From Bacillota bacterium (GTDB lineage: Bacteria > Bacillota > Bacilli > Alicyclobacillales > SLC66), in contig JAKACR010000008.1 in the NCBI GenBank assembly GCA_021821225.1, forward strand, positions 1 through 26,552: a stretch of 26,552 nucleotides of DNA. Reading direction: 5' to 3'. Position 1 is the stretch's first letter. The number at the start of each line of letters is the position of its first letter. Of the stretch, positions 13,939-21,917 are shown one piece after another. Made by a program: the position numbers and the translations under genes. The notes under the pieces are model-generated. The model saw nothing but the letters and a program-made list of their open reading frames with translations, searched no databases and was not told the DNA's origin.

Positions 13939-14805
13939 TCAAGTCTGCCCCTTCCACCAGTCGATCAACCACGTTTGTCTGAGAGAAAGAAGCTTGCAGG
14001 TAAATTCCTTTCGTTTCTCACTCATGAGATCGTCGGGTATATCGTTTACCGCAGCGCGAGAGTGCTCTGTTCGCATACTCGCCACACGTTCAATCCATGG
14101 CTTCAGGTCTGCTTCGTGTCTCTTCCGGATGTGCGAAAGGAGTGCCAAAAATTTCGGCTTCTCAGCGCCCGGCAGGCCAATCATGGATTTCCCCTGACGC
14201 ATGAATCCAGTCGTCCTCTGCTTGTCTCGAAAGAAAGAATCCAAGGCGGATTCGGGGATCAAATGTCCCAATGAGCACCCGCTATCATACAGAGGCGCCA
14301 AGCGGTACGATCCATTCGCGTCGCGTATTACGCCCCAGTTGTCGCAATGGCGGTCCTGGTTTGCAACCAACGCGTCAAACACGGGAATGCTCAGGAAGTC
14401 GCGGTCCAATTCCACCGTCTCAAGTGCAGTCAGAATGGCACCGATGTCGTAGCCCGCCAGTCGCGACCGATCGAACTCCGCATTGGAAAGACTGAGTAGG
14501 TCTCCACCTTGAAACAATTCTTCCGAGAGGGACACGAAATTCTCGGATAATGAGCCAAGTTGTCTATTGTACACCGCGATCTTTGTGTTCGCCGTGTCAA
14601 AGCCCAACCGCCTCCCGAGCGCGCAAGTCACCTGCTCGCCCCAAGCCTCCCCGGTATTGTCTTTTGGAATTTTGAACAGGGCACGCGTACCGGTTCCCGG
14701 TTCCATCAACCATAACTTACGTCTAATGCCGGGCGCTTGAGTGAATTCATCACTCGTCCAATCAGAAACGTCGGGGATATCTAGAGAACGCGAATTTTCG
14801 TCCAT
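13939..14805 (-). CDS. HipA-like serine/threonine kinase
   Basis: A 288-residue protein with the HipA kinase core: ATP-contact Lys in LFKIPK (K45), the GEAWGEQVTCALGRRLG helix, catalytic loop FDALVANQDRHCDNWGV (D151, N156) and the metal-binding motif LAPLYDSGCSLG (D174). E. coli HipA phosphorylates glutamyl-tRNA synthetase and halts translation; related HipT acts on tryptophanyl-tRNA synthetase. It lacks the HipA N-terminal subdomain, which is encoded by the next gene with a HIRAN domain. ATG 14805 has GGTGA 5 nt upstream. No HipB-like repressor gene is adjacent. It is likely a toxin or defence kinase carried by the element. Confidence 0.85.
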   Translation of the reverse strand: MDENSRSLDIPDVSDWTSDEFTQAPGIRRKLWLMEPGTGTRALFKIPKDNTGEAWGEQVTCALGRRLGFDTANTKIAVYNRQLGSLSENFVSLSEELFQGGDLLSLSNAEFDRSRLAGYDIGAILTALETVELDRDFLSIPVFDALVANQDRHCDNWGVIRDANGSYRLAPLYDSGCSLGHLIPESALDSFFRDKQRTTGFMRQGKSMIGLPGAEKPKFLALLSHIRKRHEADLKPWIERVASMRTEHSRAAVNDIPDDLMSEKRKEFTCKLLSLRQTWLIDWWKGQT

Positions 14806-14817
14806 TCATTTCACCGC

Positions 14818-14916
14818 CAGATGGACGTGAAACTTGTGCATACTCCTGCACAGTTCAGTGTTCTCTCGTGATGTCCTTATTACACTCAGTTATCACAGTT
14901 CGCCGCCGTCCATCTG
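14818..14916. promoter_or_regulatory. Control region upstream of the kinase pair with inverted repeats
   Basis: CAGATGGACG (14818-14827) and CGTCCATCTG (14907-14916) are exact inverted copies flanking 79 bp. Between them lies an operator-like dyad, TGTGCA-N6-TGCACA (14835-14852). The first arm sits 12 bp before the kinase start. No clear -35/-10 pair was found. The remaining stretch to 15265 holds another dyad, AGTAGT-N4-ACTACT (15087-15102), and no credible gene. Confidence 0.45.
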
Positions 14917-15265
14917 AGAAAATAATTCTATGCGGTTTTGCAGGCCCTGGATTGCGCCCACTTCTCGTCTCATTTGACGCCTCCTGCTCAAACATCAATA
15001 GCCCAATGACCGATCGCCACAGCGTTGCTCAATTGCTTGGCGGTGCAGACGGCTGGTCGCTCACCCTCCTTATGGTGTTTTAATAGAGTAGTGTAGACTA
15101 CTGTATACCTTCGATGCAAGACGTGAAAACCCTGCGTCTTTGGCAACCCCACAAATATTTTATGTTTGGGTCACCGTCAAAGTGTGTCAAAAACGTATGA
15201 TTTCCGTGGATACCCTCGTGTTTATGTAGAGCGCAGCCATCGCACAACCGCGCCCACGTCTGCTT

Positions 15266-17827
15266 CTACCTATACGGCCCACGCGTAGCCGACTGCGCAT
15301 GCGCGGCTTGTGCGATCCGATCTTGTTTCTGCGCCTGTCTGTGGTTCGTGAGAGAGGCGTCGATAGCTTTCTTCACGCCGCTGACGAGTTCATTGACGAT
15401 GGCCTGGACATCACTGCCGTACGCGCTGGCCTGTGCAGGCGTCGGGCTGCCCGTGTAGCCTTCGGATGCGAGTGCTGAGAAGATCGACTTTGCTGATGCA
15501 CCGTGTCGCGCTAAGTCCAATGCGTGCCCATACCGTAGCTTTCCGTTGGGCAGACGTTCCAACAGTACCTGCGTGTCGGCTTGTGCAAATTGGGCGAGTG
15601 ACGAGAAAGACGCATGTTTGCCGTATGGTCCGGTCTTCTGGTAGGCTCCAAAGGTGTGCAGCCCCCCTAAATTGTGATCGACCAGAGCCGCGTGTGAGGT
15701 GCCCCATGTACTTTCATGCGCCCATTGCGCAATCAAATCGGCGGCCGGAATCCCCGTTGCCTTCGACACCTTCACGGCGTAGGGGAGCATGCTGCCGGCT
15801 CCCGCATGCCCGGCGTTTAGCGCGGTATTGATCAGGCTGGCCTGACCGCCGACGAACGAACTAATGGTTTTCGGCAGATGGGAGAAGAATGGGGCAATCC
15901 CTGTGAATCCCTTGAGCACGCCGCCCTCAAGTTGGTCGATGAACGTGGTCACGATGGCGCCTGTCTGCCCGAGTTTCGCGGCCTGCGCTGCTTTTTGCGC
16001 CGCCGCGATTGCATGTTTATCCGCTTGAGTCAGCGGGATTGCCAGGGGGGCGCTTGGAACTTTAAGCGCAGGAGCATTTAACGCGCCGCTCTTGATGACG
16101 GCCATTCCCTGATTGATATCAAGGCCGGGCATAAGCGCCGCCTGAAGGTATTTGTTCGGCGAGATCTTCTTGACCATGTTCAGATAGGCAGCCCCGTACG
16201 TCGTTTTCGTCCCAGGAATCAATGCGGCGGTGCCCTGCTCCAGGATGCTCATCATTTGAAACGGGTTGGTGATCTTGCCACCACTCGCCTTCATAATCGC
16301 AGAGAACCCGAGGAGTTGCTGAATACCCTTGGCGTTTGCAAAACCTTGATCCATCTGAGAAACAAGTTGTGCTCCGCGCATGCCTTGCAGCCCCTGAATA
16401 CCGGAGGCGTTCATCGCCGCATATTGCCCTGCTACGCCCGTCGGGTTACTGATGACGGGATTGATACTCGCCAGCGTGCCGTAGACACTCGCGAGTCCTG
16501 TAAAGAGCGGGCCTTGACGTCCTTGCATATGCGAGACTTGCGCAAGTTGCGTCAGCATCCGATTCCCGGCATACGGGGTGAGTGTCGAACCTTTGCCTGA
16601 TGTGACGCCGAGGGTCCCAAGTGTCGTCATCAGTTGCGTTTGTTGCTGATCCGACAAGCCATTCGCCATCGCGAATTGGGCGGCTTGGCCTGTCAAATTT
16701 GCCACCGATGCGTTGTTGCCGCCGAACGCCTGTGCCATGGCTTGCGCCGATTGAAGCGCGGTAGTTGCCGTTACACCGAACGCGGCAGCCGCCTTCTGGA
16801 TGCTCAAGTTCAGGATGTTCGCACCCTGACCGACCGTTCCCAGACTGTGCGCGAGTTGTGAAGATGTCGGCGCGGTTTGTTGCCACGTCGCATAGCCAGA
16901 GGCGAACCCATCGGCGATCGTCTTCGTCGCCAACAGTACAGCCGCCGCCGGGACTGCCGCCGCACCCACCGCCGCCAGGCCGCCGTCCGCCATCATCCCC
17001 GCAGCACCGCCGCCAAGCAAGCCGGGCGATCCGCCGACCGCCATATCGGTCAGCGTTCCTCTTGCGGCTCCGCGCAAGCCAGACCCTAGAACAGACCCGA
17101 TGCTGTTCCCTTTTGCCGATCGCGCGAAATGACCGAGAAACGACGTGCGTTGCCCCGTCACGGGCGGCTGGTTCGCTTCGCTGGACAGCCGCTGATAGGC
17201 CGTGCGCCCTGCTCCCGTCTCGCCCTGCTGGTACGAGCTGTACGCGCCCGCCAATTCTTCCGCGACCGACGAGCCGACCATGGACCGGATATCCGGTTGA
17301 TTCGCGCGCGCCAGCCAGTCGCCGTACCACTGCGAGGAACCGGGATACGCGCGTGAGCGCAGGTGTCCGCCGAGAACCGGGACCATGCCGGGCACGTTTT
17401 GCGGGGACTGTGCGGCTTGTGAGCGGGATCTGCCAGGCGACGGACCGCTCCCGGAAGACGGACGCATGGCGTTGAGCATGGGGAGTGCCTGCGCGAGCAC
17501 GTTGTCGTAATACTCGATGACGCCGCCTTGCGTGTTCAGGTTGTACTGCGGCTTGTGACCGCCTTGACCGCGAGGTCCGGGGCCTTGTGCGACACCGCTC
17601 CACCCGGCATTCTGCGCGCCCCCGGCGGAGGATCGCGGACCCGTTGGCGGATCCGAACCGCCGCCGACCGCCATCTGCCCATTTTGCACCTGCGGCATCG
17701 CGCCAAAGCCGATCTTCTGCATGCTCGCGCCGACTTCTTTGACATGCGCATGCAGTTTGTCGAGTGCCGCTTCGAGGTCGTGGAAGCCCTTGAGGTCGGC
17801 CGAGGTGGAAAAGCGGATTTCAGCCAT
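15266..17827 (-). CDS. Tape-measure-like protein with C-terminal glucosaminidase domain
   Basis: An 853-residue protein. The N-terminus has a short coiled-coil-like stretch (DLEAALDKLHAHVKEVGASMQKIG), then Gly/Pro/Ser/Gln-rich linker sequence. The long middle is Ala/Gly/Gln-rich and helical with a hydrophobic segment (about residues 275-300), as in tail tape measure proteins. About residues 680-800 resemble FlgJ/LytG-type glucosaminidases: LIAQWAHESTWGTSHAALVDHNLGG, with the probable catalytic Glu in HEST. Such domains locally open peptidoglycan during DNA entry. ATG 17827 has GGGAGG upstream and overlaps the preceding gene by 8 bp. No other recognisable tail or head genes are present, which is unusual. 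Confidence 0.75.
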   Translation of the reverse strand: MAEIRFSTSADLKGFHDLEAALDKLHAHVKEVGASMQKIGFGAMPQVQNGQMAVGGGSDPPTGPRSSAGGAQNAGWSGVAQGPGPRGQGGHKPQYNLNTQGGVIEYYDNVLAQALPMLNAMRPSSGSGPSPGRSRSQAAQSPQNVPGMVPVLGGHLRSRAYPGSSQWYGDWLARANQPDIRSMVGSSVAEELAGAYSSYQQGETGAGRTAYQRLSSEANQPPVTGQRTSFLGHFARSAKGNSIGSVLGSGLRGAARGTLTDMAVGGSPGLLGGGAAGMMADGGLAAVGAAAVPAAAVLLATKTIADGFASGYATWQQTAPTSSQLAHSLGTVGQGANILNLSIQKAAAAFGVTATTALQSAQAMAQAFGGNNASVANLTGQAAQFAMANGLSDQQQTQLMTTLGTLGVTSGKGSTLTPYAGNRMLTQLAQVSHMQGRQGPLFTGLASVYGTLASINPVISNPTGVAGQYAAMNASGIQGLQGMRGAQLVSQMDQGFANAKGIQQLLGFSAIMKASGGKITNPFQMMSILEQGTAALIPGTKTTYGAAYLNMVKKISPNKYLQAALMPGLDINQGMAVIKSGALNAPALKVPSAPLAIPLTQADKHAIAAAQKAAQAAKLGQTGAIVTTFIDQLEGGVLKGFTGIAPFFSHLPKTISSFVGGQASLINTALNAGHAGAGSMLPYAVKVSKATGIPAADLIAQWAHESTWGTSHAALVDHNLGGLHTFGAYQKTGPYGKHASFSSLAQFAQADTQVLLERLPNGKLRYGHALDLARHGASAKSIFSALASEGYTGSPTPAQASAYGSDVQAIVNELVSGVKKAIDASLTNHRQAQKQDRIAQAAHAQSATRGPYR

Positions 17828-18221
17828 TTCCCTCGCCTCCCTCGATTGATGCGTGAGCCTCCGCGATCATCGACAAGGACTCAGCGTCTCCGGAACCTAA
17901 CGGAAGTCCCGTCAACCGTTGCAGGTCCAGGATGAGTTGCCCAACCGCGACGCGACAGTCTCGTACCGCGTCCACACCCATACGCCCGATTCGCGCGACT
18001 TCCGGGTCGGTAGACGGCATCCGCAATTCCGGTTCGAGCACACGCGAGAGTTGAGAAGCCAAGATCGCCGCGCCGACCGCGGTCCCTGCATGGTGCTGCG
18101 CGAGGGCCAAGTCCACCGGCTGTTGGTGTTCGACGTAGGCGCTTCTCGCATCCGCATAACGTGCAGCCGCCGCGCTGGATTCCACAAGAAGATGGCTCAG
18201 AACTTCAAACGGATCAGGCAT
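17820..18221 (-). CDS. Uncharacterised 133-residue protein before the tape measure
   Basis: ATG 18221 follows GGAGG by 8 nt and overlaps the preceding gene by 8 bp; its own end overlaps the tape-measure start. The sequence is helix-rich and mildly acidic (VLSHLLVESSAAAARYADARSAYVEHQ, AVRDCRVAVGQLILDLQRL). By position it could be a tail chaperone or connector protein, but I see no diagnostic motif and no slippery site for a programmed frameshift. Confidence 0.65.
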   Translation of the reverse strand: MPDPFEVLSHLLVESSAAAARYADARSAYVEHQQPVDLALAQHHAGTAVGAAILASQLSRVLEPELRMPSTDPEVARIGRMGVDAVRDCRVAVGQLILDLQRLTGLPLGSGDAESLSMIAEAHASIEGGEGNG

Positions 18222-18495
18222 GGTGGACGCCTCCTCTTGATTCGCGGGCCTTCACAATCAGCCAATCTTGCAGACCCGGGTCACGCTCCAACATCTTGTG
18301 AACTAGCTCTTGAAACTCAGCCTCGGATCGTGGCGCGGTTCGCCTGGGGAACTCTGTTCTGAGCCACTTCTTCAACGACGGGTCGCGCTCCAGCATCTCA
18401 TGGATGATGTGTTGTGTGTGCTCTTCCGTTGCGCCGGTCCGATGCAATGCGCTCTCCAATTTCGCGATTCGCTGTTCGAGTTTTTCTGTCGCCAT
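18214..18495 (-). CDS. Small protein with a duplicated HxMLERDPxLxxWL motif
   Basis: ATG 18495 overlaps the upstream stop (TGATG) and follows GGAGGG by 7 nt; a GTG one codon earlier is also in frame. The 93-residue protein begins with a coiled-coil-like heptad (KLEQRIAKLESAL). It then has two copies of a 14-residue motif, HEMLERDPSLKKWL and HKMLERDPGLQDWL, with 10 identical positions, separated by a Pro/Arg linker. No family is recognised. Confidence 0.65.
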   Translation of the reverse strand: MATEKLEQRIAKLESALHRTGATEEHTQHIIHEMLERDPSLKKWLRTEFPRRTAPRSEAEFQELVHKMLERDPGLQDWLIVKARESRGGVHHA

Positions 18496-18899
18496 CACGA
18501 AACCCTCCCCGTATTTTGTGCTGTCAGTAGTTGTTCAAGCGCCGCCACTCGCGCCGCCAACTCTTCAACCTCAGCCGCCTTGACCGCCATATCCAACGCG
18601 GCTCGCGCTGCCGACACACGGGCGCCAGCCTGAGCCTCCGCGTCCGCCATCACGTCTCGCAGCGTTTCGACCGCTTGCCCGCTTATTGCTGACAGTCTGC
18701 CGATGGCTTGTTGCAAGGCGGCATGCTTTGCCGCACGGTACGCCGACTGGAACTCCGCGTCTTCGCGAACCCACCGATAAAGCGTGGTCAACCCGACACC
18801 TGACGCCCTGGCCGCTTCGTGAATGGTCGGACATTCCAGCAATGCGGCGACCGCCAATTCGCGGCGTCTGTCGCGCTTTTCGTTCACCCTTCTTGCCAC
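18495..18899 (-). CDS. Helix-turn-helix protein, small-terminase-like (phBC6A51-type)
   Basis: A 134-residue protein with a basic N-terminus and a homeodomain-like HTH at about residues 18-45 (LLECPTIHEAARASGVGLTTLYRWVRED). A long Ala-rich helical C-terminus ends in a coiled coil (EVEELAARVAALEQLL). This arrangement, with AEFQSAYRAAKHAALQQAIGRL after the HTH, is common in Bacillota phages and is often annotated as a terminase-small-subunit-like or phBC6A51-type HTH protein. The start is GTG 18899 with GAGGTG upstream. In a satellite it could redirect packaging. No large terminase follows. Confidence 0.7.
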   Translation of the reverse strand: MARRVNEKRDRRRELAVAALLECPTIHEAARASGVGLTTLYRWVREDAEFQSAYRAAKHAALQQAIGRLSAISGQAVETLRDVMADAEAQAGARVSAARAALDMAVKAAEVEELAARVAALEQLLTAQNTGRVS

Positions 18900-18911
18900 C
18901 TCAACCCACCT

Positions 18912-19205
18912 CTATCCATTTGCGTCGCTGCCTGCCGTCAGTTCGCGCCACTTCTCCAGCGGTACAACGATCAGCCACGGTCGCCGATCCGCTTTGAGCG
19001 CCAGTGCATCGCTGCCGTCCAACCACGCATACAGTTGCTTGAACCCGTCCGCCCGCGCCTTACACTCAAACCGCAGCCCCTGTGCCTCCACGTCACCCGA
19101 AAAACTTCCGCCCGCCGCACCCGAAAGGGGGACGCGTTCTCCACCCATCAGTTTGGCGAACTCCCGTTCGGCGCGCAATCCTTTGTCACGTTGCGACTTA
19201 CCCAT
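18912..19205 (-). CDS. Holliday-junction-resolvase-like PD-(D/E)xK nuclease
   Basis: A 97-residue protein with the Hjc/phage Hjr pattern: a basic N-terminus with GLRAEREFAKLMGG (Glu of the first helix), then SGDVEAQGLRFECKARADG, giving the catalytic D...E-x-K, then KQLYAWLDGSDALALKADRRPWLIVVPL. Such enzymes cut four-way DNA junctions during replication or packaging. ATG 19205 is preceded by GGAGGTG. It sits in the replication operon next to the helicase genes, which fits a recombination-linked role. Confidence 0.75.
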   Translation of the reverse strand: MGKSQRDKGLRAEREFAKLMGGERVPLSGAAGGSFSGDVEAQGLRFECKARADGFKQLYAWLDGSDALALKADRRPWLIVVPLEKWRELTAGSDANG

Positions 19206-19265
19206 TCACTCACCTCCACGAATCCCACTTGGCGATTCCGCCGCGACCAGATCTGGCGGCACCCG

Positions 19266-19643
19266 TCACGGCGGCCTGTTCGCCAGTCGAGCAACCTTCT
19301 CTCGGGCCAGTGCCCATAGTTCCATCGGATCATCGGGAGCGCCAACTGCGCGATCATCAATGTACAGGTCTGCGCTCACTTTGCGGGTGTCACTGCCGTA
19401 CAGGGCAATCCGCTCCGACAAATTCTCGTTCAGCGTGTCATAGGGCACCCCGTGAGCATCTAGCCATTTCCTGCACGCTTCAAGCTCCGGTCCGGCTCTG
19501 CATGTCCACACAACCAGCTTGTGACCGTCTGTGTGCCACTGTCGCATCGTCTCGATGGCAGTGGTGACCGGTTCGCCAATGGCAGGCCACTTCGGGTAGC
19601 AGATCGTGTTGTCAAAATCCACGGCGAGCACAAGATGCGTCAT
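19266..19643 (-). CDS. HAD-superfamily hydrolase
   Basis: A 125-residue minimal HAD phosphatase. LVLAVDFDNTICYP holds the nucleophile and acid Asp pair (D9, D11), KLVVWTCRAG the second motif Thr, and ADLYIDDRAVG the metal-binding acidic motif. Such small HAD proteins are frequent in phage genomes; substrates are typically nucleotides or polynucleotide ends, but cannot be assigned here. I chose ATG 19643, overlapping the upstream TGA and preceded by GAGGGTG; the longer frame to 19685 would overlap the upstream gene further. Confidence 0.8.
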   Translation of the reverse strand: MTHLVLAVDFDNTICYPKWPAIGEPVTTAIETMRQWHTDGHKLVVWTCRAGPELEACRKWLDAHGVPYDTLNENLSERIALYGSDTRKVSADLYIDDRAVGAPDDPMELWALAREKVARLANRPP

Positions 19644-19936
19644 GCGTTCACCCTCTTTCGCATGATGGGGACTACTTTGCGCCATCGGATGATCGCCGAG
19701 TGTGCATCCCGTAGGTCGTCCGTCAGACTAATCAACGTCATGAGTTCGGCCGGCGCATCTGGCGTCTGTGCAATCAAAGACGCGAACCGCTCCAGGCAAT
19801 CCGCCGTCTGTGTGAAGAGCGCGGGGAGTTCTCGCCAGGCTCCGTGGCGTTCTTCGCGCGTGGTCGCCTGCGTTAATTCCTGTAGGCGGTCTCTCACGTC
19901 TGCCATCTCGCGGGCTGCGTCCGAGAATGCGCTCAT
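19640..19936 (-). CDS. Uncharacterised helical protein, 98 residues
   Basis: ATG 19936 follows GGAGGTGA at ideal spacing and overlaps the helicase stop by 4 bp. The protein is almost entirely helical and charged (DAAREMADVRDRLQELTQ, LTDDLRDAHSAIIRWRKVVPIMRKR), with no recognised domain. It is translationally coupled on both sides to the helicase and HAD genes. Confidence 0.65.
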   Translation of the reverse strand: MSAFSDAAREMADVRDRLQELTQATTREERHGAWRELPALFTQTADCLERFASLIAQTPDAPAELMTLISLTDDLRDAHSAIIRWRKVVPIMRKRVNA

Positions 19937-21357
19937 ACGTTCACCTCCATTCCCAACTTGCGGTAAACGTCTCTGCGCCGCCAGAATTGCCCGCGCAGCA
20001 TCGGACTGCCGGAGTCCCAGAAGTCCCACACCGCCGCGGCCATCTTATCCTGTGCCGGTCGCATGATCCGTCCAACCTCTTGCTCGGTCGCTCCCGCCGC
20101 GCGCTTCGGACAGACCGAGAACAATTGATCCAAATGAACGATGTCCAACCCTTCGCGTGCCAGTTGGGTGGCGAATAGCACATCCACCCGGCGCTCCTGA
20201 ACGTCCTTCATGACACGGGCGCGCTCCCGCTTCGGCATTTGCCCTGTGAGCGTTGCAAGGCGCAGGGCGGGGGATTGTGCCTCCAGCATCGCGCGAAGCG
20301 TCTGCAGGTGTTCCACGCGCTCAGAGAGTACCAACGAGTAATGCCCTACCGTATTTGAGGCGATCGTGTCCACGATCAGGCGATTGCGCGGTTCGTCTTG
20401 CGTCAGACGTGTGAGCAGCGTCGAGTAGTCGTCGTCCACACCGCCGAATGCCGTCTCGACAACGTGGAGTGTCGGCGTGATGGTCTGCAAGCGCGAGCGG
20501 TCAATCTGATGCAGAATCGGACCACCAACCGCGTACAAGATCGGATGCAACCCATCCTGCCGTTCTGGTGTTGCAGACAACCACAGGCGATAGCGAGCAG
20601 GGAAGGCACCAAACACCTGGCGAAAGGTGGTGGCGGGGCAGTGCTGGGACTCGTCGAGCATCACCAGCCCGAGCCGTTCCCGGATGTCCGTTAGGTCACG
20701 TTTGGCTAAGGTCTGCACCAGTCCGACTGTCAAGCGGTCGCCGACCCGCCATTGTCCGTCGCCCAACATACCAATCTCGTCACGCTCGGTATCGAGGAAC
20801 TGCGCGGCGCGTTCGACCCACTGCAAGGCGAGTTCGCGTGTATGCACCAGCACCAATGCAGGCTGTCCGGCGCGGGCGATGATCTCCAGTCCCATCGTCG
20901 TCTTGCCCGATCCGCACGGGGCAGCGAGGCCACCCGCCAGCATCTGCACAAGGCGTTCCACCGCCAACACCTGATACGGTCGGAGTGTGATTCGCGAATG
21001 AAACTCGACAGGTGGCAGCGTCAGCCTGTGATCATCCATCGCCCACTGCACTCCATGCTCGCGGAAGCGGCGCAGGAGCGTTTGCCCATAGCCGCGGGGC
21101 AGGGTGAGGGTATCGCCTTCTACCGCCCACATGGTCAATCGTTGCGGGATATTGCCCACGTAGCGTCCCATGCGCACAGCGGACGTATAGGCCGGGTTGG
21201 GGATGGTCAGATCCCCCAGGGTGATCTCCAGAAGGGGTGGCGGGATCGAATTTACCGGGATGCGGATGTTAGCGTCTATCGTTAGGTGTATACTGTTGCT
21301 CTCAGCCGCTTTGATCGTGCCGCCCATGGCCTGTGGGCGGTCTATTGTTGTCTGCAC
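19933..21357 (-). CDS. Superfamily 2 DNA/RNA helicase (XPB/UvsW-like)
   Basis: A 474-residue SF2 helicase: Walker A APCGSGKTT (about 146-154), motif Ia LVHTRELALQW, DEAD-type box LDESQH (about 234-239), motif III LSATPERQDG, and C-terminal helicase motifs V and VI (FATQLAREGLDIV, EQEVGRIMRPAQ). About 120 residues precede the RecA core. It probably unwinds or remodels replication or recombination intermediates of the element. The start is GTG 21357 with GGAGGGGG 7 nt upstream, next to the preceding stop. It is part of a tightly overlapping replication operon. Confidence 0.9.
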   Translation of the reverse strand: MQTTIDRPQAMGGTIKAAESNSIHLTIDANIRIPVNSIPPPLLEITLGDLTIPNPAYTSAVRMGRYVGNIPQRLTMWAVEGDTLTLPRGYGQTLLRRFREHGVQWAMDDHRLTLPPVEFHSRITLRPYQVLAVERLVQMLAGGLAAPCGSGKTTMGLEIIARAGQPALVLVHTRELALQWVERAAQFLDTERDEIGMLGDGQWRVGDRLTVGLVQTLAKRDLTDIRERLGLVMLDESQHCPATTFRQVFGAFPARYRLWLSATPERQDGLHPILYAVGGPILHQIDRSRLQTITPTLHVVETAFGGVDDDYSTLLTRLTQDEPRNRLIVDTIASNTVGHYSLVLSERVEHLQTLRAMLEAQSPALRLATLTGQMPKRERARVMKDVQERRVDVLFATQLAREGLDIVHLDQLFSVCPKRAAGATEQEVGRIMRPAQDKMAAAVWDFWDSGSPMLRGQFWRRRDVYRKLGMEVNV

Positions 21358-21358
21358 A

Positions 21359-21559
21359 TCATCGCCCCCTCCGTGTCTCGTACCACCGTGAAACTTCCTT
21401 CAGTGCCTTGTCCGCCTCCGAGTGGTTCACGTCACGCGCCAGCGTCGTGTACGTGCTCCAGCCGACCGGATAGAGCCTGCGCCACACCACGTCATAACCG
21501 CCGTCAGACCGCAATGCCTGTTCGATCCACGGGATTCCCGTCCGCGTCCTGCGTCTCAT
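21359..21559 (-). CDS. Small basic protein, 66 residues
   Basis: ATG 21559 is preceded by GGGAGGTGAT. The product begins MRRRTRTGIPWIEQALRSDGGYD and has several aromatic residues (VVWRRLYPVGWSTYTTL) and a helical C-terminus ending RRGR. It overlaps the upstream gene by 56 bp and abuts the helicase start. Nucleic-acid binding is likely from composition alone; no family is recognised. Confidence 0.6.
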   Translation of the reverse strand: MRRRTRTGIPWIEQALRSDGGYDVVWRRLYPVGWSTYTTLARDVNHSEADKALKEVSRWYETRRGR

Positions 21560-21917
21560 TCGGCATCACCTCCCGACAGGGCGGGAAGTGTGCGAGCCTC
21601 AAGAGCTTCCCGGTAGAGTCTGCCAACGTGACGGTGTGAACCGTGTCTCGCGGCAGTCGCGCGGTCTGCAATACAGCGGCGTCGTAACGGGCGAGCACGT
21701 CCGCATACTGGCCCGTTAATGTGATGGGTTGATCCTCGAACGTGAGAGTGTAGGATTGTGCGAGATAGGCGGCCACAGCGTCCCGGTTCGCGCGTAATGC
21801 CACCCGGTGCTCGTCGGTCAATTCGGGAGAGGGGCGGACCAGTATCCGCCCATTGCCATCCAGAGAGATGTCAGCGCCGCACCGCCTGATGCTCTCGACA
21901 ATTCGTGCCGCCTCCAC
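21504..21917 (-). CDS. Uncharacterised 137-residue protein
   Basis: The GTG at 21917 directly follows the TGA of the ATPase gene (TGAGTG), with GGAGGTG 6 nt upstream of the start. The N-terminal 50 residues (ARIVESIRRCGADISLDGNGRILVRPSPELTDEHRVALRANRDAVAAYL) resemble the small TubC-like or primase-associated docking fold seen beside phage replication genes: an alternating helix-strand-strand-helix pattern with a conserved LTxxxxxxLRAxRxxVxxYL. The remainder is unrecognised. It is probably an accessory to the primase/ATPase pair. Confidence 0.6.
   Translation of the reverse strand: MEAARIVESIRRCGADISLDGNGRILVRPSPELTDEHRVALRANRDAVAAYLAQSYTLTFEDQPITLTGQYADVLARYDAAVLQTARLPRDTVHTVTLADSTGKLLRLAHFPPCREVMPNETQDADGNPVDRTGIAV

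Noticed and set aside
14868..15083. 71-codon plus-strand frame upstream of the kinase pair
   Set aside because: No ribosome binding site, no protein-like pattern, and it overlaps the inverted-repeat control region.
16446..17603. 385-codon minus-strand frame within the tape-measure gene
   Set aside because: It is an alternative frame of a GC-rich gene with Arg/Gly-rich composition and no recognisable domain; the tape-measure frame is clearly the coding one.
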